Assembly (NCBI GenBank): GCA_050018455.1
Contig: JBEKAA010000001.1
Location: forward strand, 1-64,000
Direction of reading: 5' to 3'
DNA: 64,000 nt
DNA from: RBG-13-68-16 sp050018455
Lineage (GTDB): Bacteria > Acidobacteriota > Thermoanaerobaculia > Thermoanaerobaculales > Thermoanaerobaculaceae
Numbering within the stretch: position 1 is the first letter of the stretch; the number at the start of each line of letters is the position of its first letter. Under the pieces are notes generated by a model. The model saw nothing but the letters and a program-made list of their open reading frames with translations. It ran no database searches and was not told the DNA's origin. Below are positions 1 to 8,732 of the stretch, one piece after another. A program made the position numbers and the translations under genes.

Positions 1-126
1 AACCAAACTGCGATGGACAGCGGGTACGCCACGATCGCGGTGCAGACGGGATCGGGGGTGTTCGCCTTCGCCTCGGTGATCGACAACGTTACCGACGATC
101 CGACCACGGTCGCCATGCAGAGGTAG
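1..126 (+). CDS. C-terminal tail of a secreted protein (partial)
   Basis: An open frame enters from the left edge and ends at a TAG stop at 124-126, giving the last 41 residues of a protein. The end contains a stretch reading VFAFASVIDN followed by TDDPTT. That wording resembles the closing beta-strands of secreted repeat or Ig-like proteins common in GC-rich environmental bacteria, in which an ASVIDN/VDN-type turn precedes a DP motif. The domain cannot be named from so little sequence. It converges on the minus-strand rtcB gene, 52 bases away. The frame is real because it has no stops and normal GC-rich third positions, but function is unknown. Confidence 0.6.
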   Translation, partial: NQTAMDSGYATIAVQTGSGVFAFASVIDNVTDDPTTVAMQR

Positions 127-178
127 TTGCCGTCCCTACCGCGTGGCCGTGTCGCCACGCCAGGGGGCCGGTGCCGCT

Positions 179-1621
179 TCAGCCCTTGACGACGCCGAGC
201 GGACGCAGCCGAGCTACGGGCAGCGCGATGCCGGAGAGCCGGAGCGCCTCGACCACCTCGGCGGCGTCCTTGTAGGCCTCGGGCATCTCCTCGGCGAGGG
301 TCTTGGGCGAGCGGGCGGCCACGACGATGCCGCGCTGCTCGAGCTCGGACGAGACGTCGCGCCCCGCACCGGCGCGTCTGGCCGCGTGGCGCGACATGCT
401 GCGCCCCGCGCCGTGCGCGGCCGAACCGAACGTTTGCCGCAACGCGAGCTGGGTCCCCACGCAAACAAACGACGGGCGTCCCATGTCGCCGGGGATCAGC
501 ACTGGCTGGCCGACGCCACGGTACGCCGCCGGCACGTCCGCCTGTCCGGCAGGAAAAGCGCGTGTCGCGCCTTTCCGGTGAACGAGCAGCGTGCGGCGGT
601 CGCCTCCGACGTCGTGCTCCTCGATCTTCGCGATGTTGTGAGCAACGTCGTAGACCAGGCGGAATGCGAGGGATGACCGGCTTCCTCCCAAAACGCGGAC
701 CATGGCACGCTCGATGAGAACCATCATGACCTGCCGATTTGCCCAGGCGAAGTTGGCGGCGGCGCGCATCGCGGCGAGATAGCGACCGCCCTCCGGCGAG
801 GAGAGCGGGACGGCGATCAGTTGCGGATCGGGCAGGGGGATACGATCCCGCTTCTTGCCCCTGTGCATGCCCGCGAGGGCGTCGTCGCAAACCTGGTACC
901 CGAGGCCTCGCGAGCCCGAGTGGAGCATTACCGTGAGCTGGCCCTCGGCGAGCCCGAAGGCCTCCGCAGCCCTCTGATCGAGGACCTCGTCGACGACCTG
1001 GATCTCGGCGAAGTGGTTGCCGGAACCGAGCGTCCCGAGCTGCGGCGCTCCGCGTTCCCTGGCGCGGTGCGACAGCGCCGCCGGATCCGCGCCGGGGAGG
1101 CAGCCCTCGGCCTCGGTGAACGCCAGATCTTCCGGCTCCCCGTAGCCGGCGCGGACGGCCCACGCGGCCCCCGTCCGAAGCACGGCGTCGAGGTCGTGAT
1201 CGGTCAGCGCGGCGATCGCGCCCTCGCTGCCGATTCCAGCGGGGACGTCGCGCTGGATCTGCAGCACCAGTCGGCGCAGGCGGTCACCCAGGTCGCTGGC
1301 TCGCAGGTCCGTGCGCACGAGCCGGACGCCGCAGTTGATGTCGTACCCGACGCCCCCCGGAGAGACGATGCCGTCGGCCGTATCGAAGGCGGCCACGCCG
1401 CCGATCGGGAAACCGTACCCCTCGTGCATGTCCGGCATCGCCAATGATGCTCCGACGATGCCAGGCAGATGGGCGACGTTGCACGCCTGTTCGAGAGACC
1501 TGTCGCCGCGGATGGCCGCGAGCAGTCTCTCGTTCGCGAAGACGCGCACGGGCACCCTCATCCCGCCCGCCGGCGCGATCTGCCAGACGCCCGGCCCGAC
1601 GCATTCGAGGTCCCTGCTCAC
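179..1621 (-). CDS. rtcB: RtcB-family RNA-splicing ligase
   Basis: This 480-residue protein is a full-length RtcB, the GTP- and Mn-dependent ligase that joins RNA 2',3'-cyclic phosphate or 3'-phosphate ends to 5'-OH ends in tRNA splicing or RNA repair. Metal and catalytic motifs are all present: GYDINCGVR (Asp94, Cys97), GSGNHFAE (Asn202, His203), HSGSRGLG (His234), HNIAKIEEH (His328) and the guanylylated histidine in SAAHGAGR (His403). Length matches the long RtcB form (about 480). I chose the GTG at 1621, just before SRDLECVG, because the frame upstream is Arg-rich and has no family counterpart. It lies 68 bases downstream of kdsC on the same strand, probably co-transcribed. No rtcA or archease gene is nearby. 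Confidence 0.92.
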   Translation of the reverse strand: MSRDLECVGPGVWQIAPAGGMRVPVRVFANERLLAAIRGDRSLEQACNVAHLPGIVGASLAMPDMHEGYGFPIGGVAAFDTADGIVSPGGVGYDINCGVRLVRTDLRASDLGDRLRRLVLQIQRDVPAGIGSEGAIAALTDHDLDAVLRTGAAWAVRAGYGEPEDLAFTEAEGCLPGADPAALSHRARERGAPQLGTLGSGNHFAEIQVVDEVLDQRAAEAFGLAEGQLTVMLHSGSRGLGYQVCDDALAGMHRGKKRDRIPLPDPQLIAVPLSSPEGGRYLAAMRAAANFAWANRQVMMVLIERAMVRVLGGSRSSLAFRLVYDVAHNIAKIEEHDVGGDRRTLLVHRKGATRAFPAGQADVPAAYRGVGQPVLIPGDMGRPSFVCVGTQLALRQTFGSAAHGAGRSMSRHAARRAGAGRDVSSELEQRGIVVAARSPKTLAEEMPEAYKDAAEVVEALRLSGIALPVARLRPLGVVKG

Positions 1622-1689
1622 ATGTCCAATATAGGCTCGCGACCGCGAAGGCGAGTGGCGCCCGGCCGTGGGGGCTCGAGTTCCACGGG

Positions 1690-2298
1690 TCACGCGCCCC
1701 GGCGGCGCCCGCGGCCAGGTCCGTTCTCTCCGCCCAAGAACGACCGGGTCGCCGTTCCTGCAGCCCAGCTTTCGACCACCTCGGACCAGCGCCCCCTGGC
1801 CTCGAGGAGGAGCTTCACGAGCTCGCGAACGGCACCGTGACCACCCGGCGAGCCGGCGACGAAGTGGCAGCGTTCCCGCACCTCGCTGGCGGCATCGGCG
1901 GGGCATGCCGCCAACCCGACGACCGTGAGCGCAGGAAGATCGGGGAGGTCGTCGCCCATGAAGGCGATCTCTGCCACCGGGACGCCGATGCGGGCCGCAA
2001 GGACCGAGACGTCAGCCTTCTTGTCCCGGCTACCCTGAATGACCATCTCGCGAGGGATCCCGAGGTCACTCAGGCGTGGTCTCACGGGCCCGGCGAGGCG
2101 TCCTGACAGGATGGCGACCGCGATCCCCTCGTTCGTCGCCATTCTGATCGCGAAGCCGTCGCGCGCCGAGAACGCCTTGAGCACCTCGCCGCGCGCCCCG
2201 TAGTACAGACTCGCGTCGGTGAGGACGCCGTCGACGTCGAGCACGATCGCCTTCACACGTCTGGCGCGCGTCAGCAGGTCCTGCTTGGAAGGGGACAC
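1690..2298 (-). CDS. kdsC: KDO-8-phosphate phosphatase (KdsC-like HAD hydrolase)
   Basis: A 202-residue C0-type HAD phosphatase. The nucleophile motif DVDGVLTD begins at residue 21 (Asp21, Asp23), motif II lies in AILSGR, the lysine motif in SRDKKAD and motif III in GDDLPDLP. KdsC removes phosphate from 3-deoxy-D-manno-octulosonate 8-phosphate to give KDO for the LPS core, which agrees with the Lpt genes elsewhere in the window. The C-terminus is about 25-30 residues longer than usual. The GTG start at 2298 has a GGAGG ribosome site seven bases upstream. A TAGCAT hexamer at 2317-2322 is a plausible -10. The gene is divergent from the ABC ATPase pair and leads into rtcB. A related sugar-phosphate phosphatase cannot be excluded. 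Confidence 0.85.
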   Translation of the reverse strand: MSPSKQDLLTRARRVKAIVLDVDGVLTDASLYYGARGEVLKAFSARDGFAIRMATNEGIAVAILSGRLAGPVRPRLSDLGIPREMVIQGSRDKKADVSVLAARIGVPVAEIAFMGDDLPDLPALTVVGLAACPADAASEVRERCHFVAGSPGGHGAVRELVKLLLEARGRWSEVVESWAAGTATRSFLGGENGPGRGRRRGA

Positions 2299-2454
2299 CC
2301 CGCACCTCCGGGGTCAATGCTAGTCGCTCGGCCCTCCCGAAAGAAATCCCGGGCGGGGGACCCGAGGGCCTGGCTGGCGGCACTCCGGGGTATCGGCGCG
2401 GGTTGTCTGCGGTCCGATTCTTGCAGCACTGGGCCATTTGTCGGTCGGACCGCG

Positions 2455-2460
2455 TAAAAT
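2455..2460 (+). promoter_or_regulatory. Candidate leaderless -10 box (TAAAAT) of the ABC ATPase pair
   Basis: TAAAAT ends exactly six bases before the ATG at 2467. A transcript starting at the usual distance from such a -10 would begin at the start codon itself. No clear -35 was seen. The same spacing recurs at many other genes in this window. Confidence 0.5.
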
Positions 2461-2466
2461 CAGCGG

Positions 2467-3456
2467 ATGCCGCCGATCGTGGAGGTGGTGAACCTGGCAG
2501 TAGCGTTTCCCGAGCCGGCCGGCGGCTGGCGGCGGGTCGTCGATGGCGTGACGCTTGCTCTCAATGAAGGTGAGGCCATGGGAGTCGTCGGCGAGTCCGG
2601 GTGCGGCAAGACGCTCACCGCCCTCGCACTTCTCCGGCTGATTCCCGAGCCGGGGCGGATCGTCGGCGGCACCATTCGCATCGACGGCGAGGACGTGCTC
2701 GCTGCGGAGGAGCGGCGCGTGTGCTGGATCCGGGGCGCCCTTGTAGGGCTCATCTTCCAGGAACCGGTGCAGGCGCTGAACCCGGTCCGGTCCGTCGCAT
2801 CACAGGTCGTCGAGGCGGCCCGCCTTCACGGAAAAGTGTCGGGCTCCGAGGTACCCGCGCTGGCTGCACGACTCCTGGCAGAGGTTGGGCTGGAGGAACC
2901 GGGCCGGATCGCGCGCTCGTACCCCCACCAGCTCTCAGGGGGCCAGAGACAGCGGGTTTTGCTCGCGTCGGCGCTGGCGGCGGATCCCCGCGTCCTGGTC
3001 GCGGACGAGGCGACGTCCGCTCTCGACACCGTCTCGCAACAGCGAATGGTGGAGCTCCTCCAGAGGCTCCACGAAAGCCGGCGGCTGAGCCTCCTGTTCG
3101 TGAGTCACGATCTTTCCCTGGTCGGACGCGTGGTCGACCGGATCACCGTGCTCTACGCGGGCGAGACCGTGGAGATTGCGGACCGCGATGCGCTGCTCGG
3201 CGATCCCAAGCACCCCTACACCAGAGCGCTGCTCGAGACGCGAGTGGCGATCGCGGATGGGCCGAACGTGCGGTTCCCAACCGTGCCGGGCAGGGTACCG
3301 AAAGCTCGCGACTGGGGGCGCGGATGTCGCTTCGCGCCCCGCTGTCCGTTTGCGTTCGAGCGATGCCGCGAGGCGCGCCCTGCTTTGACGGCGCTGCCGC
3401 AGGGACGAACGGTGCGTTGCTTCCTCATGGGAGACGCGGAGGAGCCCGGTGCCTGA
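2467..3456 (+). CDS. Oligopeptide/dipeptide-type ABC transporter ATPase (OppD/DppD-like)
   Basis: A 329-residue cytoplasmic ATPase of the peptide/nickel ABC family. Walker A is GESGCGKT (residues 42-49), the signature is LSGGQRQR (156-163) and Walker B ends in ADEATSALD, with Ala replacing the usual Pro of DEP. The C-terminus carries the oligopeptide HPY-type tail with its paired cysteines (GCRFAPRCPF), typical of OppD/DppD rather than of other ABC families. It overlaps the next ATPase gene by eight bases, so the two are translationally coupled. No permease or binding-protein gene is adjacent, so the substrate cannot be told from context; dipeptide, oligopeptide or microcin-like uptake are all possible. 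Confidence 0.88.
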   Translation: MPPIVEVVNLAVAFPEPAGGWRRVVDGVTLALNEGEAMGVVGESGCGKTLTALALLRLIPEPGRIVGGTIRIDGEDVLAAEERRVCWIRGALVGLIFQEPVQALNPVRSVASQVVEAARLHGKVSGSEVPALAARLLAEVGLEEPGRIARSYPHQLSGGQRQRVLLASALAADPRVLVADEATSALDTVSQQRMVELLQRLHESRRLSLLFVSHDLSLVGRVVDRITVLYAGETVEIADRDALLGDPKHPYTRALLETRVAIADGPNVRFPTVPGRVPKARDWGRGCRFAPRCPFAFERCREARPALTALPQGRTVRCFLMGDAEEPGA

Positions 3457-4312
3457 CGCGGGAACCGTCCCCATCCTGGTCGCCGATCGGGTTTCCCGAC
3501 GGTACCCGGTCCGAGGCGCGTCTGGGCCGTCGGCCCGGGGGGTGGTCCGTGCTCTCGACTCCGTCTCGTTCGAGCTCCGGCACGGCGAGATCGTTGGAGT
3601 CGTCGGGAGGTCCGGTGCAGGGAAGAGCACCCTGGCCAGGGTTCTGCTCGGCCTCGAACCGGCGGACGAGGGCAGCGTCCGGTACGCCGGCAGCCCACTG
3701 CAGAGCTTGAGCAGGAGCGATCTCCTGAGAATGCGGCGGGTCGTTCAGGTCGTCTTTCAGGACCCGCACTCTTCGCTCGACCCGCGCCAGTCGATCGGAG
3801 GCATCCTCTCGGAGCCGCTCGCCGTCCACAAGCTCGTGCCCCGGGCAAAACGCCGCGAGCGCTGCCTCGAGCTTCTGTCAGGTGTGGGACTGCCCTCCGA
3901 CGAAGATCTGCTCGGGCGTCTGCCGCGCGAGCTCTCCGGGGGCGAGCGGCAGCGCGTCGCGATCGCGAGGGCGATTGCCTGCAGCCCGGAGCTGCTGATC
4001 CTCGATGAGCCGGTGTCGGCGCTCGACGCGTCGGTCCGCGGCCAGGTGCTCAACCTTCTGCTGGAGCTGCACCGCCGGGCGGGCCTTGCGATGATGGTGA
4101 TTGCCCACGACGTGCGCCTAATCTCGCACCTCTGCGTCCGGGTTGCGGTCGTGGCGGAGGGTCGAATCGTCGAGGAGGGGCCGGTCGGGCGGGTGCTCGG
4201 CAGGCCGGCGAATCAAGTCACGGCGGAGCTCCTTGCGGCGGCCAGGTGGTTGGAAGCCGGACCGCAGGAGGGCGCTGGGGTCTCGCGCAGCGAACCTCGA
4301 CCCGGGAGTTGA
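3449..4312 (+). CDS. Oligopeptide/dipeptide-type ABC transporter ATPase (OppF/DppF-like)
   Basis: A 287-residue ATPase starting at a GTG that lies inside the end of the preceding gene. Walker A is GRSGAGKS (residues 53-60), the Q-loop is in VFQDPHSSLD, the signature is LSGGERQR and Walker B is in LILDEPVSALD. QDPHSSLDPR is characteristic of the OppF/DppF half. It should pair with the upstream OppD-like subunit as a heterodimeric motor. The C-terminus is short and lacks the Cys-containing oligopeptide tail, ending in a basic, disordered-looking segment. The gene is followed by 148 bases with a TAAAGT hexamer (4376-4381), a possible promoter for tolC. Confidence 0.88.
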   Translation: MPDAGTVPILVADRVSRRYPVRGASGPSARGVVRALDSVSFELRHGEIVGVVGRSGAGKSTLARVLLGLEPADEGSVRYAGSPLQSLSRSDLLRMRRVVQVVFQDPHSSLDPRQSIGGILSEPLAVHKLVPRAKRRERCLELLSGVGLPSDEDLLGRLPRELSGGERQRVAIARAIACSPELLILDEPVSALDASVRGQVLNLLLELHRRAGLAMMVIAHDVRLISHLCVRVAVVAEGRIVEEGPVGRVLGRPANQVTAELLAAARWLEAGPQEGAGVSRSEPRPGS

Positions 4313-4460
4313 CGTTTGAAGAGACGCCGGTTTGGCGACCGGGCTCGGGGCAATTTCGGCGGGCTCGGGTTCGGGTAAAGTGGTGCAACGCCCGGGCAAG
4401 GCTGAAACCAGCGCCCGGGCCGGAACGTAATAGATCAGCGATGCGGGTGCGGAGGTGCGT

Positions 4461-6161
4461 ATGAGAACGAGGAGCCTCAAGGTTGGTATGGCCGCGGTGA
4501 TCGGGGCCATGACAATGAACGCATGGGCGGCCGAGCCGCGGTTCGAGGTGGGAACTGCCCCCGGACAACAGACACGCGGTGCGCGGCTGGGCGCTCCGGA
4601 GATGCGGCTCTCGCTGCAGGACGCGGTCGCGCTCGCGCTCGCTCACAACATCAACCTCGAGGTTTCCCGGCTCGGGCTCGCGTCGAGCCGGGAGGGACTC
4701 CTGGGGAGTACCGGGATCTTTGACCCGGTCCTTTCGTCGAGCCTGAGCGGGTCGTACTCCGAGTCTCCCTCCACCAACTCCCTCACGGGTGCGGAGGTTG
4801 GGATTCAACGCGGACGCGAGTTCGACCTCTCTCTGGGGGCGCTGGTGCCCACCGGCGGCACCTACTCGATCGGATGGACCAACACGCGCAGCTTCACCAA
4901 CTCGAGCTTCTACTTTCTCAACCCCACGTACAGTTCCGGCTTGCTGGCCTCCCTCAAGCAGCCGCTCCTGAAGGGCTTCGGAACGGACGTCAATCGCGCC
5001 GCGATCGAGGTTGCGCGCAGGAATAAGGACATCTCGCAGGTGGGATTCGAGGAGGTCGTGATCAGCACGGCTCAGTCGGTCGAGAGCGCGTACTGGAACC
5101 TCGTGTACACGATCGACTACCTGAGGGCCAAACAGCACTCGCTCATGCTCGCGCAGGATCTGCTGGAACAGACCCGGACGCGGGTGCGAATCGGCACACT
5201 GGCGCCGATCGACATCGTGCAGCCCGAGGCAGCCGTGGCGGCCCGCGAGGTGGACATCATCCAGGCGGAGAACGCCATCGGGAACGCCGGCGATGTTCTC
5301 AAGGGCCTGATCGGGTTCGAGAACCCCGAAGACTGGAAGAGCAGGATCGTTCCGACGGATGCGCTCGAGGCGACGACCGAGGATGTGGACCTCGACAAGG
5401 CGATCGCGGCTGCCCTCGAGAAGAGGCCCGAACTCCGTCAGCGGCAACTCGAGCTGGAGATCCGAGAGGTGAACCTTCTGGTGGCGAGGAACGCGGTCAA
5501 GCCCGAGCTCGATCTCTCCCTGAACTACGGCTTCTCCGGAGTCGGGGGGGACACGACCGGGGTCGACCCGCTGAACGGCCAGGTGATTCCCTTCGTGTCG
5601 GGCGGGTGGAGCGATCCCTTGAGCCAGATCTACCATCGGGACTACAGCCAGTGGGCGGCAATGGTCAGTGTCTCGTACCCGCTCGGGAACCATCAGGCCA
5701 AGGCGCAGCTGGCCCAGAGACGGTTCGACGAGACGACGGCGCGCCAGAACATCGCTCTGCAGCGCCAGGCCGTGATCCAGGACGTCCGCACCGCCGTTCG
5801 GGGGCTGGAGGCGAGCGCCAAGGGGATCGCGGCTGCGGTCAAGTCTCGCGAGCTGGCGGAGCGGAACCTCGACGCGGAGCAGAAGAAGTTCGCGAACGGA
5901 ATGTCAACCAACTTCGAGGTGGTCAAGGTCCAGGACGACCTCGCGGCCGCCCAGGCGGCGGAGCTCCAGGCGCGGGTCTTATACCGGCAGGCCGTCGCCG
6001 CGTACCGGGTGGCATCGGGGGTGCTTCTCGACGAGATGGGCATCGCCGTCAAGGGCGAGCCGGAGGCGCCGGAGCCTCACACGGCGCTGAAGGACGTCGG
6101 GTTCCTCCAGTTCGGGCACTGCCTCAAGGACCAGAACGCAGCGGCGGCGCCGAAACCGTGA
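4461..6161 (+). CDS. TolC-family outer-membrane efflux protein
   Basis: A 566-residue precursor. I chose the ATG at 4461 because GGAGG lies five bases upstream, rather than the GTG six bases earlier. Residues 1 to about 24 form a signal peptide ending near MNAWA. The mature part has two long helical repeats rich in Ala, Glu and Gln (for example around AVALALAHNINLEV and the segment after VSYPLGNHQAKAQLA) and two beta-rich insertions rich in Ser, Thr and Asn, as expected for the TolC barrel and tunnel. TolC trimers form the exit duct of tripartite export pumps. The next gene, three bases on, is a LolD/MacB-type ATPase, but no adaptor or permease follows, so the partner pump is unresolved. Confidence 0.88.
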   Translation: MRTRSLKVGMAAVIGAMTMNAWAAEPRFEVGTAPGQQTRGARLGAPEMRLSLQDAVALALAHNINLEVSRLGLASSREGLLGSTGIFDPVLSSSLSGSYSESPSTNSLTGAEVGIQRGREFDLSLGALVPTGGTYSIGWTNTRSFTNSSFYFLNPTYSSGLLASLKQPLLKGFGTDVNRAAIEVARRNKDISQVGFEEVVISTAQSVESAYWNLVYTIDYLRAKQHSLMLAQDLLEQTRTRVRIGTLAPIDIVQPEAAVAAREVDIIQAENAIGNAGDVLKGLIGFENPEDWKSRIVPTDALEATTEDVDLDKAIAAALEKRPELRQRQLELEIREVNLLVARNAVKPELDLSLNYGFSGVGGDTTGVDPLNGQVIPFVSGGWSDPLSQIYHRDYSQWAAMVSVSYPLGNHQAKAQLAQRRFDETTARQNIALQRQAVIQDVRTAVRGLEASAKGIAAAVKSRELAERNLDAEQKKFANGMSTNFEVVKVQDDLAAAQAAELQARVLYRQAVAAYRVASGVLLDEMGIAVKGEPEAPEPHTALKDVGFLQFGHCLKDQNAAAAPKP

Positions 6162-6163
6162 GC

Positions 6164-6862
6164 ATGAAGGTGCCAACGCGGCTGATCGAAATTCGAGACC
6201 TCGTCAAGGTCTACGAAATGGGAGACACCCAGGTCCGGGCGCTGGACGGAGTGTCGTTCGACGTCGAGAAGGGTGAGTTCGTGGCCATCATGGGGCCGTC
6301 GGGCTCCGGAAAGTCGACGCTGATGAACCTCATCGGTTGCCTCGACACCCCAACTTCCGGAACGTATTGCCTGAACGAGAAGGAGGTGTCGCGCCTCGAC
6401 GACGATGAGCTCGCCCGCATACGGAACCGCGAGATCGGATTCGTGTTCCAGACGTTCAATCTCCTTTCGCGCACGTCTGCCCTCGAGAACGTGGAAGTCC
6501 CCCTGGTCTACGCCGGCATGGCCCGGGCCGAACGACGCAGGCGCGCGGGGGAGACGCTGGCGATGGTCGGCCTGGGCGACCGCATGCACCACCAACCGAG
6601 CGAGCTCTCGGGGGGGCAGCGCCAGAGGGTCGCCGTCGCCCGCGCCCTGGTCAACGGACCCTCTCTGCTGCTGGCGGATGAGCCGACCGGAAACCTGGAC
6701 TCGCGCACCGGCGAGGAGATCATGGCCCTCTTCGACGAGCTGAACGGCCGCGGGAACACAATCGTCCTTGTGACGCACGAGGAGGACATCGCGCGCCACG
6801 CGCGTCGCGTCGTCAAGCTGCGCGACGGGAAGGTTGTCGAGGAGCATCGGCGCGAGGGTTAA
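6164..6862 (+). CDS. LolD/MacB-type ABC transporter ATPase
   Basis: A 232-residue ATPase of the LolD/FtsE/MacB class. Walker A is GPSGSGKS (44-51), the signature LSGGQRQR (148-155) and Walker B LLLADEPTGNLD (about 168-179); DEPTGNLD and the FVFQTFNLL Q-loop are typical of this class. Such ATPases power FtsX-like permeases that move lipoproteins, macrolides or peptides by mechanotransmission. The start could be the GTG at 6158, which overlaps the tolC stop, or the ATG at 6164 used here. The gene is clearly coupled to tolC. The expected FtsX/MacB-type permease is absent; the next gene is a flavoprotein. Confidence 0.87.
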   Translation: MKVPTRLIEIRDLVKVYEMGDTQVRALDGVSFDVEKGEFVAIMGPSGSGKSTLMNLIGCLDTPTSGTYCLNEKEVSRLDDDELARIRNREIGFVFQTFNLLSRTSALENVEVPLVYAGMARAERRRRAGETLAMVGLGDRMHHQPSELSGGQRQRVAVARALVNGPSLLLADEPTGNLDSRTGEEIMALFDELNGRGNTIVLVTHEEDIARHARRVVKLRDGKVVEEHRREG

Positions 6863-6949
6863 CGCCGGAGTTGGCGACAGGCCGCCTCCGGATGCTTCGC
6901 CAGCCCGCCCCATCCATCCTCCGTGATGGGGGCGTCGTCTCGATTGTGG

Positions 6950-6955
6950 CAGACT
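6950..6955 (+). promoter_or_regulatory. Candidate -10 box (CAGACT) of the flavoprotein gene
   Basis: CAGACT differs by one base from the TAGACT boxes seen elsewhere in the window and ends exactly six bases before the GTG at 6962. It supports that start and a leaderless transcript. No good -35 was found. Confidence 0.35.
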
Positions 6956-6961
6956 ACGAAA

Positions 6962-8410
6962 GTGACGAACAAGAAGAATCCGTCCGTCCTGGTTGTCGGG
7001 AGCGGCCTGGCCGGCCTTACCTGCGCCGCGGAGCTGGCCGCCTCCGGCCGGGACACTATGGTGGTTTCCGCGGGTCGGACCGGCCGCGACGGCGCCACCC
7101 ACCGCGTGCACGCTCTCGCGCCTTGGATCCTGCTCACCGCGCCCTGGGTTCGGGGCGACAGCCCGGCACGCTTTCTGGATGATCTCAAGAGAAGAGGGCT
7201 CGGGCTGGAACGGAGCGGCCTGGCGGAGGTCCTGGCGGACTCGGCCCATGAAGCGGCGTTGCGGCTCATCGAGGATCTCGATCTCGAGCTCATGGACGTC
7301 GGGCCGGTGACCTTGCCCGGCGACGAGTTGCCGCGGGGGCTGCGATGCCTCCCACGGGACCGGCATCTCATGCTCTCCCCGGCGCTTTCCCGTTGCGCCT
7401 CGGCTGGCGTCCGGGTGCGCGAGCGCACGCTCGTGTTCGGCCTCCTCATTGGGGAAGATCGGGTGGCCGGCGCCGTCGTCCTCGACCGTGATGGGCGTGG
7501 CGTGTCGGGCATCGAGGCGGACGCCGTTGTCCTGGCGTGCGGGGGGGGCGGTGCCGTCTTCCCGGTGACCACATCCCCGCGTTGGTGTCGTGGGACCGGC
7601 CTCGCACTCGCGAGTGCGGCCGGGGTTCTGCTCCATCGCCCCGAGCTGGCGCAGGCTCTGCCTGTCACCGCGACGCCGCCGCTGTTCTTCCCGAGCTCTT
7701 CAGCGCTCGTCACCAGCCGCATCGAGATCGGTTGCCGCGCGCTTCCGTCCGACCGCGATCTTGAGGCGACGACAATTGCGATCGCAGAGGCGGCTCGCGC
7801 CGGGGCGCCGGCGCTGCTCGAGCCAACCGCCGAGGCGGAGGCGATCCTCCCCGCGCGCCTCAGGGCGGGCGCTGCTTTCAGGCAGGGTGGGCGGGTCCCG
7901 CTCGCCGTCGCGCTTCATCACGGGATCGGCGGCGTCGCGATCGACGGCTGGGGCCGAACGTCGCTGTCGGGCCTGTATGCGTGCGGCGAGGCCGCCGGAG
8001 GCGTCCAGGGTCGGCGGCGGACGATGGGCACGGGTCTTCTGGAGGCCGCGATCTTCGGCAGGCGGGCGGCGCAGGCGATCATCCGGGACCAGAAGGAGCG
8101 CGGCTCTCGACCCGAGAGCGCCCGCAGGGCGGCCGTTCCGGGCCTTCCTGTCGAGCCGGAGGCGATTGAGCGCCGCCTCGACGAGCTCCTCGGCCCTCTG
8201 GTTGTTCTCCGACCGCGCGAGGCCGTGGAGGCCGCGGTGCGAGAGATCATGGCCTGGCCTTTGCACGGCTGCGAGCCTTCGCAGGCGGACGAGGCCAGCG
8301 CGTTGGCTGGGATTCGGCGCCAGGCGGCACTTGAAATGTTGGGAGCGTTTCGGGAAGATCGGTCTGTCGCAGAACCCGGCGCACCCGGGGCTGGGAGCGG
8401 GGAGGGTTGA
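6962..8410 (+). CDS. FAD-dependent oxidoreductase of the L-aspartate oxidase / fumarate reductase family
   Basis: A 482-residue flavoprotein. The N-terminal dinucleotide fold shows VVGSGLAGLT (residues 11-20), and the C-terminal FAD-contact region reads GIGGVAIDGWGR, LYACGEAAGG and then TMGTGLLEAAIFGRRAA. This pattern belongs to the NadB/SdhA/FrdA superfamily and is closest in style to NadB. It is shorter than typical NadB (about 540) and the usual HYTCGG wording is replaced by LHHGIGG. Aspartate oxidase is therefore plausible but unproven; another 2-electron oxidoreductase is possible. The GTG at 6962 was chosen because a CAGACT box lies exactly six bases upstream. The stop overlaps the start of a small Cys-containing protein. 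Confidence 0.72.
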   Translation: MTNKKNPSVLVVGSGLAGLTCAAELAASGRDTMVVSAGRTGRDGATHRVHALAPWILLTAPWVRGDSPARFLDDLKRRGLGLERSGLAEVLADSAHEAALRLIEDLDLELMDVGPVTLPGDELPRGLRCLPRDRHLMLSPALSRCASAGVRVRERTLVFGLLIGEDRVAGAVVLDRDGRGVSGIEADAVVLACGGGGAVFPVTTSPRWCRGTGLALASAAGVLLHRPELAQALPVTATPPLFFPSSSALVTSRIEIGCRALPSDRDLEATTIAIAEAARAGAPALLEPTAEAEAILPARLRAGAAFRQGGRVPLAVALHHGIGGVAIDGWGRTSLSGLYACGEAAGGVQGRRRTMGTGLLEAAIFGRRAAQAIIRDQKERGSRPESARRAAVPGLPVEPEAIERRLDELLGPLVVLRPREAVEAAVREIMAWPLHGCEPSQADEASALAGIRRQAALEMLGAFREDRSVAEPGAPGAGSGEG

Positions 8411-8658
8411 TGGAGGACGTGAGCGTGAAGCTGACCCCGGAAGAGTGGAGTCTGATCTCTGGCCTGAGGGACATCCCGCCCAGCCCCTTGCGCGACCTCA
8501 TGCACGAGATGATGACGGCGCTCGTCGACTACGTCCGCGAGCCGAGGTGCGCCGAGATGCAGGCCGACGGCGTGCCGTGCTCGAGTCCGACGGCGGACTG
8601 CGAGCAGTGCCTCAAGGTCCAGCAACTCTTGAAAACCCTCCGGCAAGGAGTGGCCTGA
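8410..8658 (+). CDS. Small four-cysteine protein coupled to the flavoprotein
   Basis: An 82-residue protein whose ATG overlaps the upstream stop in a TGATG arrangement, so it is translated with the flavoprotein. It has no signal peptide or membrane segment. The second half carries four cysteines spaced C-x9-C-x6-C-x2-C near the C-terminus, a pattern that could bind zinc or an iron-sulfur cluster. I do not recognise the family. Context suggests an accessory or electron-transfer partner of the flavoprotein, which is inference only. Confidence 0.7.
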   Translation: MEDVSVKLTPEEWSLISGLRDIPPSPLRDLMHEMMTALVDYVREPRCAEMQADGVPCSSPTADCEQCLKVQQLLKTLRQGVA

Positions 8659-8732
8659 CCCGAGGGCTCGCGCCTGCGTGATTCGCTCCCGTCACAGTGA
8701 AACCGCCGCCGCGCGAGACGCGCCGTGACCCG

